64,000 nt of DNA from Guptibacillus hwajinpoensis (GTDB lineage: Bacteria > Bacillota > Bacilli > Bacillales > Guptibacillaceae). The notes under the pieces were generated by a model, which was not told the origin of the DNA, made no database searches, and saw only the letters and a program-made list of their open reading frames with translations. The position numbers were made by a program, and so were the translations under genes. Below are positions 41,684-51,346 of this stretch, piece by piece (position 1 is the stretch's first letter; each line of letters begins with the position of its first letter). The DNA lies in assembly GCF_020524165.1 (NCBI RefSeq), contig NZ_JAIVKU010000003.1, positions 452,135 to 516,134 of the forward strand, given 5' to 3'.

Positions 41684-43855
41684 TTATTTAACGGGCTTTT
41701 GTGATACAATCATTGGCCGATCACATAACGGACATGATTTTTCAGAAGGTTGTTTTTTCCCTTCAATCTTCATCCATCCTTTGCAGAATTCACTGCTACA
41801 AACCCATGCTTTCATTGTTTTGCCCTCTTGCGTTATTTTCTTTTTAAACGCATCTGTTAAAAAGCGAGACACTGGTGTTTGTTTGCCGAGATGTTTTTCC
41901 GGAGAACAAATATAAAGTTCTTCTTTGGCGCGTGTAATCGCGACGTAACAAAGTCGACGTTCCTCTTCAAGATCTGCAGTTGGATTTTTCATGTATAGCT
42001 GCTTTTGAGAAGCTTCTTTATCCTTCATCGAGCTAAGTGCAGAGACGTGTGGCAATATTGTTTCAGAGGCGCCAATGACATAAACAACAGGGAATTCCAG
42101 TCCTTTTGCTTGATGAATCGATAAAAGGGATAGTGCGTTCGTGGCGCTTGCCTTTTGTTTGTGTTCATTGAATCGTTGGATGATCCGATCAACATAAGCT
42201 AGAAATTCAGGTATAGTTTCAAAGCGAGAGCTTGAGAACTCTAGCTCGTCCATCATTTCTTTAAGGGTTGTTTTGTGAACCGTTAAGGCTTCGTCGTTTG
42301 CACTATCTAGGTGTTTCATATAATCATCCCGTAATAATTGAATGGCTTTCTGTGGTTGATGCCGCTTTGCTTCTTGAATCAGGCGTATACGTCGATCAAT
42401 TGACTTCTTTTGGAAATCACGAAGCGTTTTCCAAGACTTTAGATGAATCAAAGGAAAATCAACCGGATCTACAAAATCTTCCATCTCAATATGACGCATG
42501 CCTGCTTCTTGATTAATAAATAAAGATGGAAGGATAGCGGCTGTTGCATCTAGATTTTGATGTTCATATGCAAGACGAAGATGTTCCATCATGCCTTTAA
42601 TGACGGACTGTTCATAAAAGACCTGTTTCATTCCCTGCGCATTAAATGGAATATCCTGTTCAATTAATTGTTCAAAGATAGCTCGTGCATTCGTATAGGT
42701 TCTCGTCAATATTGCGATATCTTTCCAGTCTCTTTTCTGTTCGCGGATATGACGAAGAACGTATCCTGCTTCATCTTCTGTAGTGGCAGGTCTGAGATAA
42801 AACGGTTGTTTTCCATCTTTATTCGTCGCATTCATCGTTTTGGCTCTACGGTAGGTGTTATGTTTAATCACATGATTACCAAGTCCCACGATTGGAGGGG
42901 CGGATCGATAATTTGTGTCCAATGTCACAACTTCTGCATCTGGATAGGTTCGATCAAATTCTAAAATAATGGAGCTATTCGCACCATTAAAGGAGTAGAT
43001 GACCTGATCGTCATCTCCAACGACAAATAAATTGTTCTGTGGAGCAGCGATTTGCTTAATCAGTTCGTATTGGATCGGATTCGTATCTTGAAATTCATCA
43101 ACTAAAATGTACTGAAACCGATTTTGCATTTTTTGAAGAAGGGACGAGTTTTGATTAAATTCTCGATACATAAAAACAAGAATATCATCAAAATCCATAT
43201 AGTGATTGGCTGTCTTCCACTCTTCGTATTCCGTATAAGCTTTTTTCAGTTCTTCCGTTTCTTTTTGATCGGGAACATCGCTCGGTTCCATCATTTTAAC
43301 TTTACAAGATGAAATTGATGAAAGCATAATTTCCGGTAAAGAAGCTTCTGGACTTTTCATCTTTTTTAAAATGTTTTTCATAATGATTTGCTTATGACGA
43401 TCACTATTTAATATCTTTTGATTATAGCCGAGACTTCTTAATAATTTCAGAAATATGGAATGGAAGGTCCCTGCTGTTAATCTCCCTGAGTCTTGAGGGG
43501 AGACACCTGGTAAGCGACTAATCCGCTGACGCATTTCTTCAGATGCTTTTCTGGTGAAAGTAATAAGGAGAATACTAGAAGGGTCTTTCTCCTTTACAGT
43601 CATAAGGAAAGCAGTTCGTGCTGTTAAGACGGAGGTTTTTCCGCTTCCAGCCCCTGCAATTGTTAGAAGAGGACCTTCTGTATGTTTGACTGCTCTTGTT
43701 TGAGGTTCATTTAGACGTATCCCTTTTTCTTCTAATGCATGAAAAAAAGCCTGTTCTGCTTCATCTTCCAACGGTCTGATAGACGAATGGGGTGTTAATG
43801 GAGCAGAAAGGTCCGATTCAGTCACTGCTTGATGCGGTGTTGTTGTAAAATTCAT
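41684..43855 (-). CDS. yjcD: UvrD/PcrA-family DNA helicase, YjcD-like
   Basis: 723 aa superfamily 1 helicase. Motif I AGAGSGKTSVL, Ia TFTRKASEEMR, II ILVDEFQDTN, III VGDDDQVIYSF, IV LDTNYRSAP, V SIHQAKGLEFPVVYV and VI CYVAITRAKEEL are all present. The C-terminus ends with two Cys pairs (CSSEFCKGW and CPLCDRP), which may bind zinc. PcrA lacks this tail, and B. subtilis YjcD has a similar length. ATG 43855 has AGGTG 8 nt upstream. A repair or recombination role is inferred from the family. Confidence 0.88.
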   Translation of the reverse strand: MNFTTTPHQAVTESDLSAPLTPHSSIRPLEDEAEQAFFHALEEKGIRLNEPQTRAVKHTEGPLLTIAGAGSGKTSVLTARTAFLMTVKEKDPSSILLITFTRKASEEMRQRISRLPGVSPQDSGRLTAGTFHSIFLKLLRSLGYNQKILNSDRHKQIIMKNILKKMKSPEASLPEIMLSSISSCKVKMMEPSDVPDQKETEELKKAYTEYEEWKTANHYMDFDDILVFMYREFNQNSSLLQKMQNRFQYILVDEFQDTNPIQYELIKQIAAPQNNLFVVGDDDQVIYSFNGANSSIILEFDRTYPDAEVVTLDTNYRSAPPIVGLGNHVIKHNTYRRAKTMNATNKDGKQPFYLRPATTEDEAGYVLRHIREQKRDWKDIAILTRTYTNARAIFEQLIEQDIPFNAQGMKQVFYEQSVIKGMMEHLRLAYEHQNLDATAAILPSLFINQEAGMRHIEMEDFVDPVDFPLIHLKSWKTLRDFQKKSIDRRIRLIQEAKRHQPQKAIQLLRDDYMKHLDSANDEALTVHKTTLKEMMDELEFSSSRFETIPEFLAYVDRIIQRFNEHKQKASATNALSLLSIHQAKGLEFPVVYVIGASETILPHVSALSSMKDKEASQKQLYMKNPTADLEEERRLCYVAITRAKEELYICSPEKHLGKQTPVSRFLTDAFKKKITQEGKTMKAWVCSSEFCKGWMKIEGKKQPSEKSCPLCDRPMIVSQKPVK

Positions 43856-43994
43856 GATCATCACCTGAGTTCTTATGGATTCATCCCCTCATTTTAACAC
43901 AAAATTGAGCCATTTCGTTTCTCATGAAAAGATTAATGTTGATCTGAAACGGGTAAAGTGACAAACACGATAGGATAAAAAGGAGGAAAGAGCG

Positions 43995-44219
43995 ATGGAT
44001 AAATTTATTCAGGTAGTAGTCGATCATGATAAGAAACAGTTCCATGTAGAGCCAGAAGCAACGAAAGATACAAATTACGACGAGCGTGTTGAGGAAGCGA
44101 AGAAGCAGGGCCGTGACGTGGGGTCTTTTCACTCCCGACTTGACACAGTTGAGAAAACAATTGATGCAGCTCAGCATGAATACAAAGGATATAGCCATTC
44201 GGAGGTTAGTCCTGTTTAA
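43995..44219 (+). CDS. Small charged protein, 74 aa, unknown
   Basis: MDKFIQVVVDHDKKQFHVEP then a long, charged helical region. AAAAGGAGGAAAG precedes the ATG. Next gene starts 22 nt downstream on the same strand, so the two are probably co-transcribed. No recognisable domain. Confidence 0.65.
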   Translation: MDKFIQVVVDHDKKQFHVEPEATKDTNYDERVEEAKKQGRDVGSFHSRLDTVEKTIDAAQHEYKGYSHSEVSPV

Positions 44220-44241
44220 TTTATCATGGAGGTGAGAAGCA

Positions 44242-44580
44242 ATGGTACGTGAAACGTATTTTGTAACACCAAAAGGTGAGCTTCATGAGACAAATGTTGG
44301 TACTCAAATGAATGCATTTGAAATTAGAGCAACGAAAGAAGAAAAAATGGAAATGGAACGTGCGATTGAGAAGTTGCGCTCACAGAAATATGTCCAGCAA
44401 AATGATTTCTTTTCATTGAACCATTATAATGAAGATGAAGTAGACAGCCATCGTGATTGGACAGATGAAGCGATTTATAACCTTTATGAAATGATTCATC
44501 GGTTAGGAACAAATAAGACAAAAGCGCAAATCGATCAAATGGGTGTTTTATCTGCACTTAATCATAATACGAGAAATTAA
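44242..44580 (+). CDS. Hypothetical protein, 112 aa (paralogue of 61500 gene)
   Basis: A soluble acidic protein. The C-terminal part IYNLYEMIHRLGTNKTKAQI followed by DQMGVL closely resembles IYTLIHKLGNQKTRDHIESM in the protein encoded at 61500-61802, and the N-terminal beta segment (ETYFVTPKGEL, FEIRA) is alignable too. The two form a small unnamed family. GGAGG precedes the ATG. Own terminator. Confidence 0.7.
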   Translation: MVRETYFVTPKGELHETNVGTQMNAFEIRATKEEKMEMERAIEKLRSQKYVQQNDFFSLNHYNEDEVDSHRDWTDEAIYNLYEMIHRLGTNKTKAQIDQMGVLSALNHNTRN

Positions 44581-44603
44581 GAGGCCAAAGCCTCTTTTTT
44601 CTT
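44581..44603 (+). terminator. Terminator
   Basis: GAGGC-CAAA-GCCTC then TTTTTTC. Confidence 0.88.
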
Positions 44604-44732
44604 TGTGAACAACGGTGTTTTAAGTAAAGAATAAGAGTATTTTCTAGAAGAACTCCGCTCATGCCCTTCCTAAATAATCTTAGCCACATAAAGTAATAAT
44701 GTAGTTAATGAATTTTAAAGAGGGGGATAAAG

Positions 44733-44879
44733 ATGAGCGGCGGAGGATATGGTAAAGGGTTTGCGTTAATTGTTGTCTTGTTTATCTTATTAATTATTGT
44801 AGGAGCTGGCGCGTTTGGCGGCGGCTATGGTCCAGGACCAGGCGTCGGCGGAGCAAATTACAATCCTTATTGTTGTTAA
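44733..44879 (+). CDS. YjcZ/SscA-family sporulation peptide
   Basis: 48 aa. It opens [20 protein letters not shown], the family hallmark of YjcZ/SscA small spore-assembly proteins: a Gly/Tyr start then one membrane helix. A Gly/Pro-rich tail ending NYNPYCC is added. AGGGGG precedes the ATG. Probably made during sporulation; the family name is reliable, the exact role is not. Confidence 0.85.
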   Translation: MSGGGYGKGFALIVVLFILLIIVGAGAFGGGYGPGPGVGGANYNPYCC

Positions 44880-44884
44880 TGAGA

Positions 44885-44922
44885 AAGAGGAACTGACTAA
44901 GGAGAGTCAGTTCCTCTTTTTT
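44885..44922. terminator. Terminator overlapping convergent gene end
   Basis: AGAGGAACTGACT / AGTCAGTTCCTCT stem then TTTTTTT. Confidence 0.9.
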
Positions 44923-46066
44923 TCGTTCGTTTCTTTCTCATCGTTTGTATGTAAGAAATCAGTAGCCCTTCCAAAAGAACGATGAAAGCTTGGTGAACGG
45001 TTGGAAGTTGAATAAGACTATAGAAGAAAGACTGCAAGAGCAATAAACACAAAATCATTTTATCAAAGGAATGGGACATACGATTGTTATGAAGAATGAT
45101 GAGAAATGTGTCACGGTACTGTTCTTTTTTTATGGCAGTCAATTGTTGGTGGGTTGCCCATATAAACACAGGGACAAATAAATAGGATATGACCTCACTG
45201 GAAAGATAGTAAAGAAGGAGCCCACCTAGAAATAGTAATCTTATATAAATCCAGACATACGAGCCTTTACGCAAAAAAGTTCGAACCGAAAGATAAACGC
45301 GTGGATCTTTTACATTCATAAAAGTGGGGATCCACCCAAGGTATCTTCTCGTCCGTACGAGATTTTGTAACGAAGGAACGTCAACGAACAGGTTAGCAAA
45401 TTGCTCAAATCGATTTTTCTGTGATGCTTCAAGTTCAATTAATTTTTCCCACTGTAGCACCATCTTCTTAGGTGAAATGAAAGGAAGAGATATTAGAATA
45501 ACCAACAAGAGGAGGCAAATCCAAAAAGCTTCTTTCAAAGTAGCATAGAGTGCCACACTGTTGATGATAAACAGATAAGGTCGTACCCACTTTTTCTTTA
45601 CAAAGTAAGATTGGATAATGACAAGTAAAGACAGGAAACTAAGAACGAGTAGAATGATGCTACCCCATATAAAATCATGCGTTTGAAAGTCTAACCTTAT
45701 TAATAAAGGGAGAGTGAGTAAACCAGTAAGGAAGATGAGTGAAAGCCATCGTACGTAAGAATAAAAGGCGCTATATTGAATGTATTTCTTCATTCGTCCT
45801 TCATAGGCAAGTAGAAAAACCTTATCAGCTGGAAGTAGAAAGAACTTGACTTCAAGTGAACTGATCACTGCGCTAATGATTAGCGCTGTGACTAACAACG
45901 ATGGAAAATCTTCTGGAATCGTTATTAGAAATCGTTGATAATAGACAGCCCCAATTCCACCTAGGAGAAGTAAGGCAATGAGAAAACCTCCTTGGAAAAT
46001 ATAGCTTAAATAGCTGAATCGATGGCGGAAATATTGACTAAACCTCATTTTCCATAGTTTTGTCAA
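44897..46066 (-). CDS. EcsB/YthQ-family ABC transporter permease, no ATPase gene nearby
   Basis: 389 aa with about nine to ten membrane helices. The segment FFLLPADKVFLLAYEGRMKK followed by YIQYSAFYSYV resembles the conserved EcsB core. EcsB and YthQ normally sit beside an ATPase gene (ecsA, ythP); none is adjacent here. Start TTG 46066 is chosen because AAAGGAGG lies 7 nt upstream. Substrate unknown; the Ecs system of B. subtilis affects secretion and intramembrane proteolysis. Confidence 0.78.
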   Translation of the reverse strand: MTKLWKMRFSQYFRHRFSYLSYIFQGGFLIALLLLGGIGAVYYQRFLITIPEDFPSLLVTALIISAVISSLEVKFFLLPADKVFLLAYEGRMKKYIQYSAFYSYVRWLSLIFLTGLLTLPLLIRLDFQTHDFIWGSIILLVLSFLSLLVIIQSYFVKKKWVRPYLFIINSVALYATLKEAFWICLLLLVILISLPFISPKKMVLQWEKLIELEASQKNRFEQFANLFVDVPSLQNLVRTRRYLGWIPTFMNVKDPRVYLSVRTFLRKGSYVWIYIRLLFLGGLLLYYLSSEVISYLFVPVFIWATHQQLTAIKKEQYRDTFLIILHNNRMSHSFDKMILCLLLLQSFFYSLIQLPTVHQAFIVLLEGLLISYIQTMRKKRTKKRGTDSP

Positions 46067-46283
46067 TGATGTTCCTCCTTTCTGTAAACTCACTAAATAA
46101 ATCGAAACATTTTATTATTTTTATTCGTCTTATTAGTGTAATGGATTTCAATAAATTCGCATCCTGCTTTTTTACAATATAGTAAAAAAGACTTAAATGT
46201 CGACTAGTTTGTTTGACACTTGACTTCATGAGGAATGTGATTAATAGAGATGAAATACTACAATAATTAAAAGGATGAGTAAT

Positions 46284-46811
46284 TTGAAAAAATACATAGG
46301 AATCGCCATGTTGGTCGGTGCGCTTACATTTACTTCTGGCTGTGGAACGAATTTATCAAAAGTTGCAGAAGAACATTCTCAAATGGTGATGTCTTCAATT
46401 GAAACAAAAGCGGAAGCAAAGACGATCTCAGTCGAAAAACCTAATGTCGAACAACTATCAACAGACCTCATGGATCGAATCGTTCAGGAAACAGACGCGA
46501 ATTACAAGGTAAAGGAATTTCAGTCAATCGAGGAAGTAGAGCAACATTTACAGAAAGTAGCATCAAAAGAACTTGCTTCTCAAATTGCTGATGTTTATTT
46601 TGAAGAACGTGATGGTGCTCTTTACCTTATTCCTACAGAACTTTTTCCATGGGTTAATACAGATAAGCCTTATGAATTAAATCAAAAAAGTGAATTTGAG
46701 TATCAACTAACTCAGTCAAACGAATCGGACTTATATGGTACTTACACAATTAAGATCAATTTTGTTTATGAAAATAATCACTGGATTATTAAGAACTTTG
46801 AGATTCAATAA
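46284..46811 (+). CDS. Hypothetical lipoprotein, 175 aa
   Basis: A signal peptide ending in lipobox TSGC; mature part starts GTNLSKVAEEHSQ. The rest is mixed alpha/beta with a C-terminal NFVYENNHWIIKNFEIQ strand pattern, like NTF2-type or DUF-like lipoproteins. TTG 46284 has AAAGG 8-9 nt upstream. An ATG at 46275 is too close to the ribosome site. Function unknown. Confidence 0.75.
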   Translation: MKKYIGIAMLVGALTFTSGCGTNLSKVAEEHSQMVMSSIETKAEAKTISVEKPNVEQLSTDLMDRIVQETDANYKVKEFQSIEEVEQHLQKVASKELASQIADVYFEERDGALYLIPTELFPWVNTDKPYELNQKSEFEYQLTQSNESDLYGTYTIKINFVYENNHWIIKNFEIQ

Positions 46812-46815
46812 GACG

Positions 46816-46846
46816 AACGCACGGTTAAACACCGTGCGTTTTATTA
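46816..46846 (+). terminator. Terminator
   Basis: AACGCACGG-TTAAACA-CCGTGCGTT then TTATT. Confidence 0.88.
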
Positions 46847-46957
46847 TGAGATCTTATAAGTGAAGCAACTCGTATTTCTCTTTTTGAACAAGGGGATTGG
46901 ACAAGGGCCGGCTACTCTTTTACAATAAAGTAAGAAACTAAAGGACGAGGTTATCAA

Positions 46958-47428
46958 ATGAGCGAATTTAAGTTTACAGACTACTATCATAATCAGGTAA
47001 CTCTTTCTTTCCTGGACCACCCATACTCTTCAGCTCCTAAGCACGTCTGGGTTATTTGTCGCCTCGATAATCAGTGGTTGTTAACGGAACATGCAAGAAG
47101 AGGCATTGAGTTTCCTGGTGGTAAAGTGGAAAAGGGCGAAAATGCGGAAGAAGCTGCCGTTCGTGAAGTCTTCGAAGAAACGGGAGGCGTTGTGAAACGT
47201 CTACAATATGTTGGACAGTACCGAGTAGAGGGAAAAGGTGGAACAATTATTAAAAACGTTTACTACGCTGACATCGATCGTCTTGTGAAAAAAGATGACT
47301 ATATGGAAACGAAAGGTCCTGTTCAGCTGAAATCGCTCCCAGAAGACCTCCACTTAAATGAGCGCTATAGCTTTATGATGAAGGATCAAGTCCTGACGTA
47401 CAGTTTAAAACATCTTAATTATTTGTAG
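46958..47428 (+). CDS. ytkD: Nudix nucleoside triphosphatase YtkD
   Basis: 156 aa. The Nudix box is complete: GGKVEKGENAEEAAVREVFEETGG-like segment at residues ~51-73 with the REVFEE metal ligands. HARRGIEFPGGK and overall length match B. subtilis YtkD, a sanitising hydrolase of 8-oxo-dGTP with a reported RNA 5'-pyrophosphohydrolase activity. The location between men genes and pckA/metK agrees with Bacillus gene order. Confidence 0.9.
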   Translation: MSEFKFTDYYHNQVTLSFLDHPYSSAPKHVWVICRLDNQWLLTEHARRGIEFPGGKVEKGENAEEAAVREVFEETGGVVKRLQYVGQYRVEGKGGTIIKNVYYADIDRLVKKDDYMETKGPVQLKSLPEDLHLNERYSFMMKDQVLTYSLKHLNYL

Positions 47429-47459
47429 TAAAAGCAGTAAGTGGAAATGAGAATAGTAG

Positions 47460-47491
47460 CCAAAAAGCCAGTACATTGTACTGGCTTTTTA
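47460..47491. terminator. Bidirectional terminator
   Basis: AAAAAGCCAGTAC / GTACTGGCTTTTT stem. Confidence 0.9.
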
Positions 47492-47497
47492 GAATAA

Positions 47498-48352
47498 CTA
47501 GATGGTTTCTTTTCCTGGTTCCACATGAATAATCGCATTCCGAATGTCGTACTTTTTTTCCAGCTGTGCTTCAATTTTGTCAGTAATTGTGTGTCCTTCT
47601 TTAATGTTTAGATGAGGCGCTACTTCTACAACCGCATCAACGATGATCTTATTTCCAGCCATCCTCGCTTTAATATCTACCAGCGTCTCCACACCTTCAA
47701 TTTCTTGAATGGTTGCTTCAATATCATTTAATTTCTCTTTATCAAAACCATCAGTCAGCATGAGGGAGGAATCCTTAAAAATATCGTAAGCAGTCTTACA
47801 GATGATAAGGCCCACAATGAACCCTGTTAAAGGGTCAAGCCAGTGCATGTTAAATCGTGCGCCAATAATTCCAATAAACGCTCCCAGGCTGACAAGGGCA
47901 TCGGATAGATTGTCTTTTGCTGCAGCCATTAGTCCGTGACTTTCCGTTTTTTTAGCAAGTCTGGAATTATAAAGATAGACGCTTCCCATCACAACCATCC
48001 CTAGGAGGGCAACCCAGGCAGATGTTAGTGGCGGAGATGATACTTTCCCATTAATTAAAACGGTGGCCGTATGAAAAAGGACCTGAATACCAATCGCAAA
48101 CATCACAAAAGATGCGAAGAGGGAAGAAACCGTTTCTGCTCGAGAATGGCCATATGGATGATTAAGATCGGCGGGTTTGAGAGAAATCCTCATTCCGATT
48201 AAGACGGCAACTGATGCCACAATATCCGATGCATTGTTCCAGCCGTCTGCTAACAGCGCCTCTGAACCAAAGAGATAACCAGCACCTAATTTTATGATGG
48301 AAAGGAAAAGGTAGGCGGCAATGCTAAGCCATACGCCTCTCAGTGCATTCAT
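47498..48352 (-). CDS. mneP: Cation diffusion facilitator, MneP/MneS (manganese efflux) type
   Basis: 284 aa with six membrane helices and a cytoplasmic C-terminal domain. The TM2 site is LLADGWNNASDIVAS, with Asn/Asp rather than the His of zinc exporters, and HPYGHSRAET and AAAKDNLSDALVS complete the transport sites. This DGWNN/DNLSD pattern matches B. subtilis MneP and MneS, manganese exporters under MntR. ATG 48352 has AGGTG upstream. I see no yybP-ykoY riboswitch in the leader. Confidence 0.85.
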   Translation of the reverse strand: MNALRGVWLSIAAYLFLSIIKLGAGYLFGSEALLADGWNNASDIVASVAVLIGMRISLKPADLNHPYGHSRAETVSSLFASFVMFAIGIQVLFHTATVLINGKVSSPPLTSAWVALLGMVVMGSVYLYNSRLAKKTESHGLMAAAKDNLSDALVSLGAFIGIIGARFNMHWLDPLTGFIVGLIICKTAYDIFKDSSLMLTDGFDKEKLNDIEATIQEIEGVETLVDIKARMAGNKIIVDAVVEVAPHLNIKEGHTITDKIEAQLEKKYDIRNAIIHVEPGKETI

Positions 48353-48505
48353 TTTCTTCACCTGTCTTTAATTAAGAAATATGTTCTTCTATATGCTAGC
48401 AGATGGCGTTAGGGTGGGTCTATAGCAATCATTTTGCCAAAGGTAAGACGTGTAGGAACACAACAGGTTTGTAACCTATGGCTAACTAGTTTGCCCACTT
48501 ACAAC

Positions 48506-48536
48506 AAAAAAAGCCCCTCTTGAAGAGGAGCTAATG
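48506..48536 (-). terminator. Terminator of ytlACD
   Basis: On the minus strand GCTCCTCTT-CAA-GAGGGGC then seven T. Confidence 0.85.
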
Positions 48537-49331
48537 TTTGATCAATTTCCGTTCCAGCCATTCAACACCTAGATACATGATAGACGAGAAGATCGCAATC
48601 ATAAATAAACTTAGTAAAACGAGTGTGAAATTAAATACTTGAAACCCATAGATGATCATATAACCGAGTCCCTGTTTTGACACGAGAAATTCTCCAACAA
48701 TGACCCCTACCCACGATAACCCCACATTGACTTTCAGTGTAGAGATGATAGCGGGAAAAGAAGCAGGAAGAATCACCTCGCGAAAAACCTGTTTTTTATT
48801 TCCGCCAAATGAACGAATAACTTTAATATAATTTGGCTCTACCGTATGAAATGAGTGAAAGATCACGAGTGTTGTGATAATAATTGAAATTGAGGCACCC
48901 ATTGTAATGATAGAAATGTAGCCTGGTCCAAGTGCAACGATAATAATGGGACCAAGCGCTACTTTAGGCATGGAATTCAATACGACAAGGTACGGATCAG
49001 AAATTCTAGACGCTTTCCTTGACCACCATAGAATAGCAGCGAAAAGAGTTCCAAGTAGCGTCCCCAAAATAAATCCTGCTATCGTTTCAAGTAACGTTAC
49101 CGTTGTATGGAGTACTAATGAACCATCTTGAAGCTTTGTTAAAAAGAGAGAAGCAATCTTTGTTGGATAACTAAATAATAATGGATCAACCCAGGTGTAC
49201 CGTCCTGCAAGTTCCCATAGTGAGAGAAATACGAATAGAATAAAGATCTGCCAGGTTACTATTTCGTTTTTTTCTCTTTTTAACTTCTTAAGATACTGTT
49301 GATGCTGTTTCTTAAGTAGGAGATTGTTCAA
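48531..49331 (-). CDS. ytlD: ABC transporter permease YtlD
   Basis: 266 aa (from TTG 49331), six membrane helices, BPD_transp_1 fold with the EAA loop [21 protein letters not shown]. Belongs to the SsuC/TauC/ThiX group for sulfonates, nitrate or thiamine precursors. Third gene of the unit ytlA-ytlC-ytlD as in B. subtilis. It overlaps ytlC by 20 nt; AAGGAG is 10 nt before the TTG. Confidence 0.87.
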   Translation of the reverse strand: MNNLLLKKQHQQYLKKLKREKNEIVTWQIFILFVFLSLWELAGRYTWVDPLLFSYPTKIASLFLTKLQDGSLVLHTTVTLLETIAGFILGTLLGTLFAAILWWSRKASRISDPYLVVLNSMPKVALGPIIIVALGPGYISIITMGASISIIITTLVIFHSFHTVEPNYIKVIRSFGGNKKQVFREVILPASFPAIISTLKVNVGLSWVGVIVGEFLVSKQGLGYMIIYGFQVFNFTLVLLSLFMIAIFSSIMYLGVEWLERKLIKH

Positions 49332-50088
49332 GAGAATCAAGCTCCTTCCATATCAATTGGAAATTTGCAGAGAAAGTAGCATCATTTCTAGCATCAAAAG
49401 GCAGCATCGTTTGAAGTTGGGAAGGAACATGAAAAATTTTTGCGATTTTACCTGGTCTCGGAGATAAAAGGATGATGCGGTCCGACATTGCAATCGCTTC
49501 TCCTATATCATGCGTCACGAGTATAGCTGTTTTTTGATGGGCTTTTAACGTTTTGAAGACAAGATCTTCAAGTTTTAGTTTTGTTTGATAATCAAGAGCT
49601 GAGAAAGGTTCATCTAATAGTAGAAGATCTGGATTAGTTGCAAGCGTTCGAACGAGGGCAACCCGCTGTCTCATTCCGCCAGAAAGCTGATCGGGATAGG
49701 CGTGACGTACGTCAGAAAGCCCCATGCTCTCGAGTAATGCTAACGTGCTTTCTTTTTTTTCAGGAGTCAATTTGTTTAAGAGCTTTAAACCGATATAACA
49801 ATTTTCTTCAATCGTTTTCCAGGGAAACAAGTAATCTTGTTGAAGCATATAGCCCATTCGCTCTCCAGGTGATTCGATCATCTTGTTCTGAAGAGAAACG
49901 CTTCCTTCTGTTGGCTGTAACAACCCTGAGATAATTGATAACAAAGTGGATTTTCCGCACCCACTGGGACCAAGTAGCGATACAAATTCACCTTCAGAAA
50001 TGGAAAACGAAAGATCAGATATGGCTTCCTTGGCAGCACTTTTCGTTAAATATACATGTGAGATTGCATTCAGTTGAAGGAAAGACAT
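49312..50088 (-). CDS. ytlC: ABC transporter ATPase YtlC
   Basis: 258 aa. Walker [12 protein letters not shown], signature LSGGMRQRV, Walker [13 protein letters not shown] and the switch His in LVTHDIGEA are intact. SsuB/TauB-type ATPase. TAGGAGG precedes the ATG; 11 nt separates it from the binding-protein gene. Confidence 0.9.
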   Translation of the reverse strand: MSFLQLNAISHVYLTKSAAKEAISDLSFSISEGEFVSLLGPSGCGKSTLLSIISGLLQPTEGSVSLQNKMIESPGERMGYMLQQDYLFPWKTIEENCYIGLKLLNKLTPEKKESTLALLESMGLSDVRHAYPDQLSGGMRQRVALVRTLATNPDLLLLDEPFSALDYQTKLKLEDLVFKTLKAHQKTAILVTHDIGEAIAMSDRIILLSPRPGKIAKIFHVPSQLQTMLPFDARNDATFSANFQLIWKELDSLEQSPT

Positions 50089-50099
50089 CGTATTTCCTC

Positions 50100-51095
50100 C
50101 TATTGTTGAGCCTTTTCTGCATAGCTGTTATCGACTAGTTTACTATAATCGACACGCTTTGGAAGTTCGCCAGCTTCATCCATGATATTTTGTAGGTTAT
50201 TCCACTCTTCTTGGTCTAAAATAGGGTTAGTGGCGAATGAATGTTGGCTTTTATAACGGTCGACTACTGTTGTAATCAGATCCAGGTCTGTATCTTGGAA
50301 AAAGGTTTCAATTGATTTTGCGATTTCTTCAGCTGAGTGGGTATCTACCCATAACTGAGCTTCATAAAGTGCTTCAGTAAATCGTTCTGCTACATCCGAA
50401 TTTTTCGTTAAATAACTTTCTTTAGCCATATAGCTTGTGTATGGTATCTTTCCAGACTCTTTTCCGAACGACGCCACGATGTGCCCGACACCCTGTTCTT
50501 CAAAAACACTTGCAGTCGGTTCGAATAGTTGAACATAGTCCCCAGTACCTGATGCAAACGCGCTTGAAATGTTAGCGAAATCGATATTTTGAATGAGGTT
50601 TAAATCATTTTGTGGATCAATGCCTTTTTGTTTCAGCACATATTCTCCAGCCATTTGTGGCATGCCGCCTTTTCGCTGCCCTAGAAATGTACTTCCTTTT
50701 AAATCTTCCCAATTAAAATGATCGACTTTTTCTCTTGAGACAAGAAAGGTTCCGTCTGTTTGTGTAAGCTGAGCAAAATTTATAACCGGATCATCGGTGC
50801 CCTGTGCATACACATAAATGGAGGTCTCAGAACCGACTAAGGCGATATCGGCACCATTTGAAAGCAGAGTGGTCATTGTTTTATCTCCACCCCATGTTGT
50901 GGTTAGCTCGACATCAATTCCATGTTTCTCAAAGATTCCTTCTGATAGCGCCACATATTGTGGTGCATAGAAAATCGAACGTGTTACTTCAGCAATGCGT
51001 ACTTGATCATTTCCAGTATGATTGCCACATGCGGTTAGAAGGAGAAGAAATACACCTATAAAAATACTGCATCGAAATATCCAGCTTTTTTTCAT
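50100..51095 (-). CDS. ytlA: ABC transporter substrate-binding lipoprotein YtlA
   Basis: 331 aa. Lipobox LLTAC gives a lipid-anchored Cys after a 23-residue signal. The NMT1/THI5-like fold is shown by VTRSIFYAPQYVALSEGIFE and by the FLGQRKGGMPQMAGEYVLK phosphate/sulfonate-type loop. Likely ligands are aliphatic sulfonates, nitrate-like anions or pyrimidine precursors; the sequence does not decide. First gene of ytlACD. I find no TPP or S-box leader upstream. Confidence 0.88.
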   Translation of the reverse strand: MKKSWIFRCSIFIGVFLLLLTACGNHTGNDQVRIAEVTRSIFYAPQYVALSEGIFEKHGIDVELTTTWGGDKTMTTLLSNGADIALVGSETSIYVYAQGTDDPVINFAQLTQTDGTFLVSREKVDHFNWEDLKGSTFLGQRKGGMPQMAGEYVLKQKGIDPQNDLNLIQNIDFANISSAFASGTGDYVQLFEPTASVFEEQGVGHIVASFGKESGKIPYTSYMAKESYLTKNSDVAERFTEALYEAQLWVDTHSAEEIAKSIETFFQDTDLDLITTVVDRYKSQHSFATNPILDQEEWNNLQNIMDEAGELPKRVDYSKLVDNSYAEKAQQ

Positions 51096-51314
51096 TGTTT
51101 AGCCCCCACAGTTGTTACATGAGATAGGCTCATGTTTAAGATACTATAGCCTATGAATTTCGTAACATTGTGTGTTTGGCAAATATAAAAATGATTGAAG
51201 AAGGCAAGAGGGAGGAGTGTGTTGTTTTGGGAGGTTTATGATTCTTTGGAAGAATAGTTCGAGCGTTTTAATAGGAAATCACTTGCGAAAAATGCTTAAA
51301 CTGAAGACAAAAAC

Positions 51315-51340
51315 AAAAAGCACCATTTAGGTGCTTTTTA
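51315..51340. terminator. Terminator of pckA
   Basis: AAAAAGCACC / GGTGCTTTTT stem, 5-nt loop. Confidence 0.9.
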
Positions 51341-51346
51341 ATAAGT

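Noticed and set aside
42268..42964. Plus-strand frames inside the helicase gene
   Set aside because: Antisense shadows of a full-length helicase with all motifs intact.
43881..44198. 105-codon minus-strand frame opposite the 74-aa protein gene
   Set aside because: Antisense to a gene with a strong ribosome site; no start signal of its own.
48353..48505. yybP-ykoY manganese riboswitch before mneP
   Set aside because: The conserved core of that riboswitch is not found in the leader.
51096..51346. TPP or SAM riboswitch before ytlA
   Set aside because: No THI box or S-box core is present; only a short TAGGCT/AGCCTA inverted repeat is visible.
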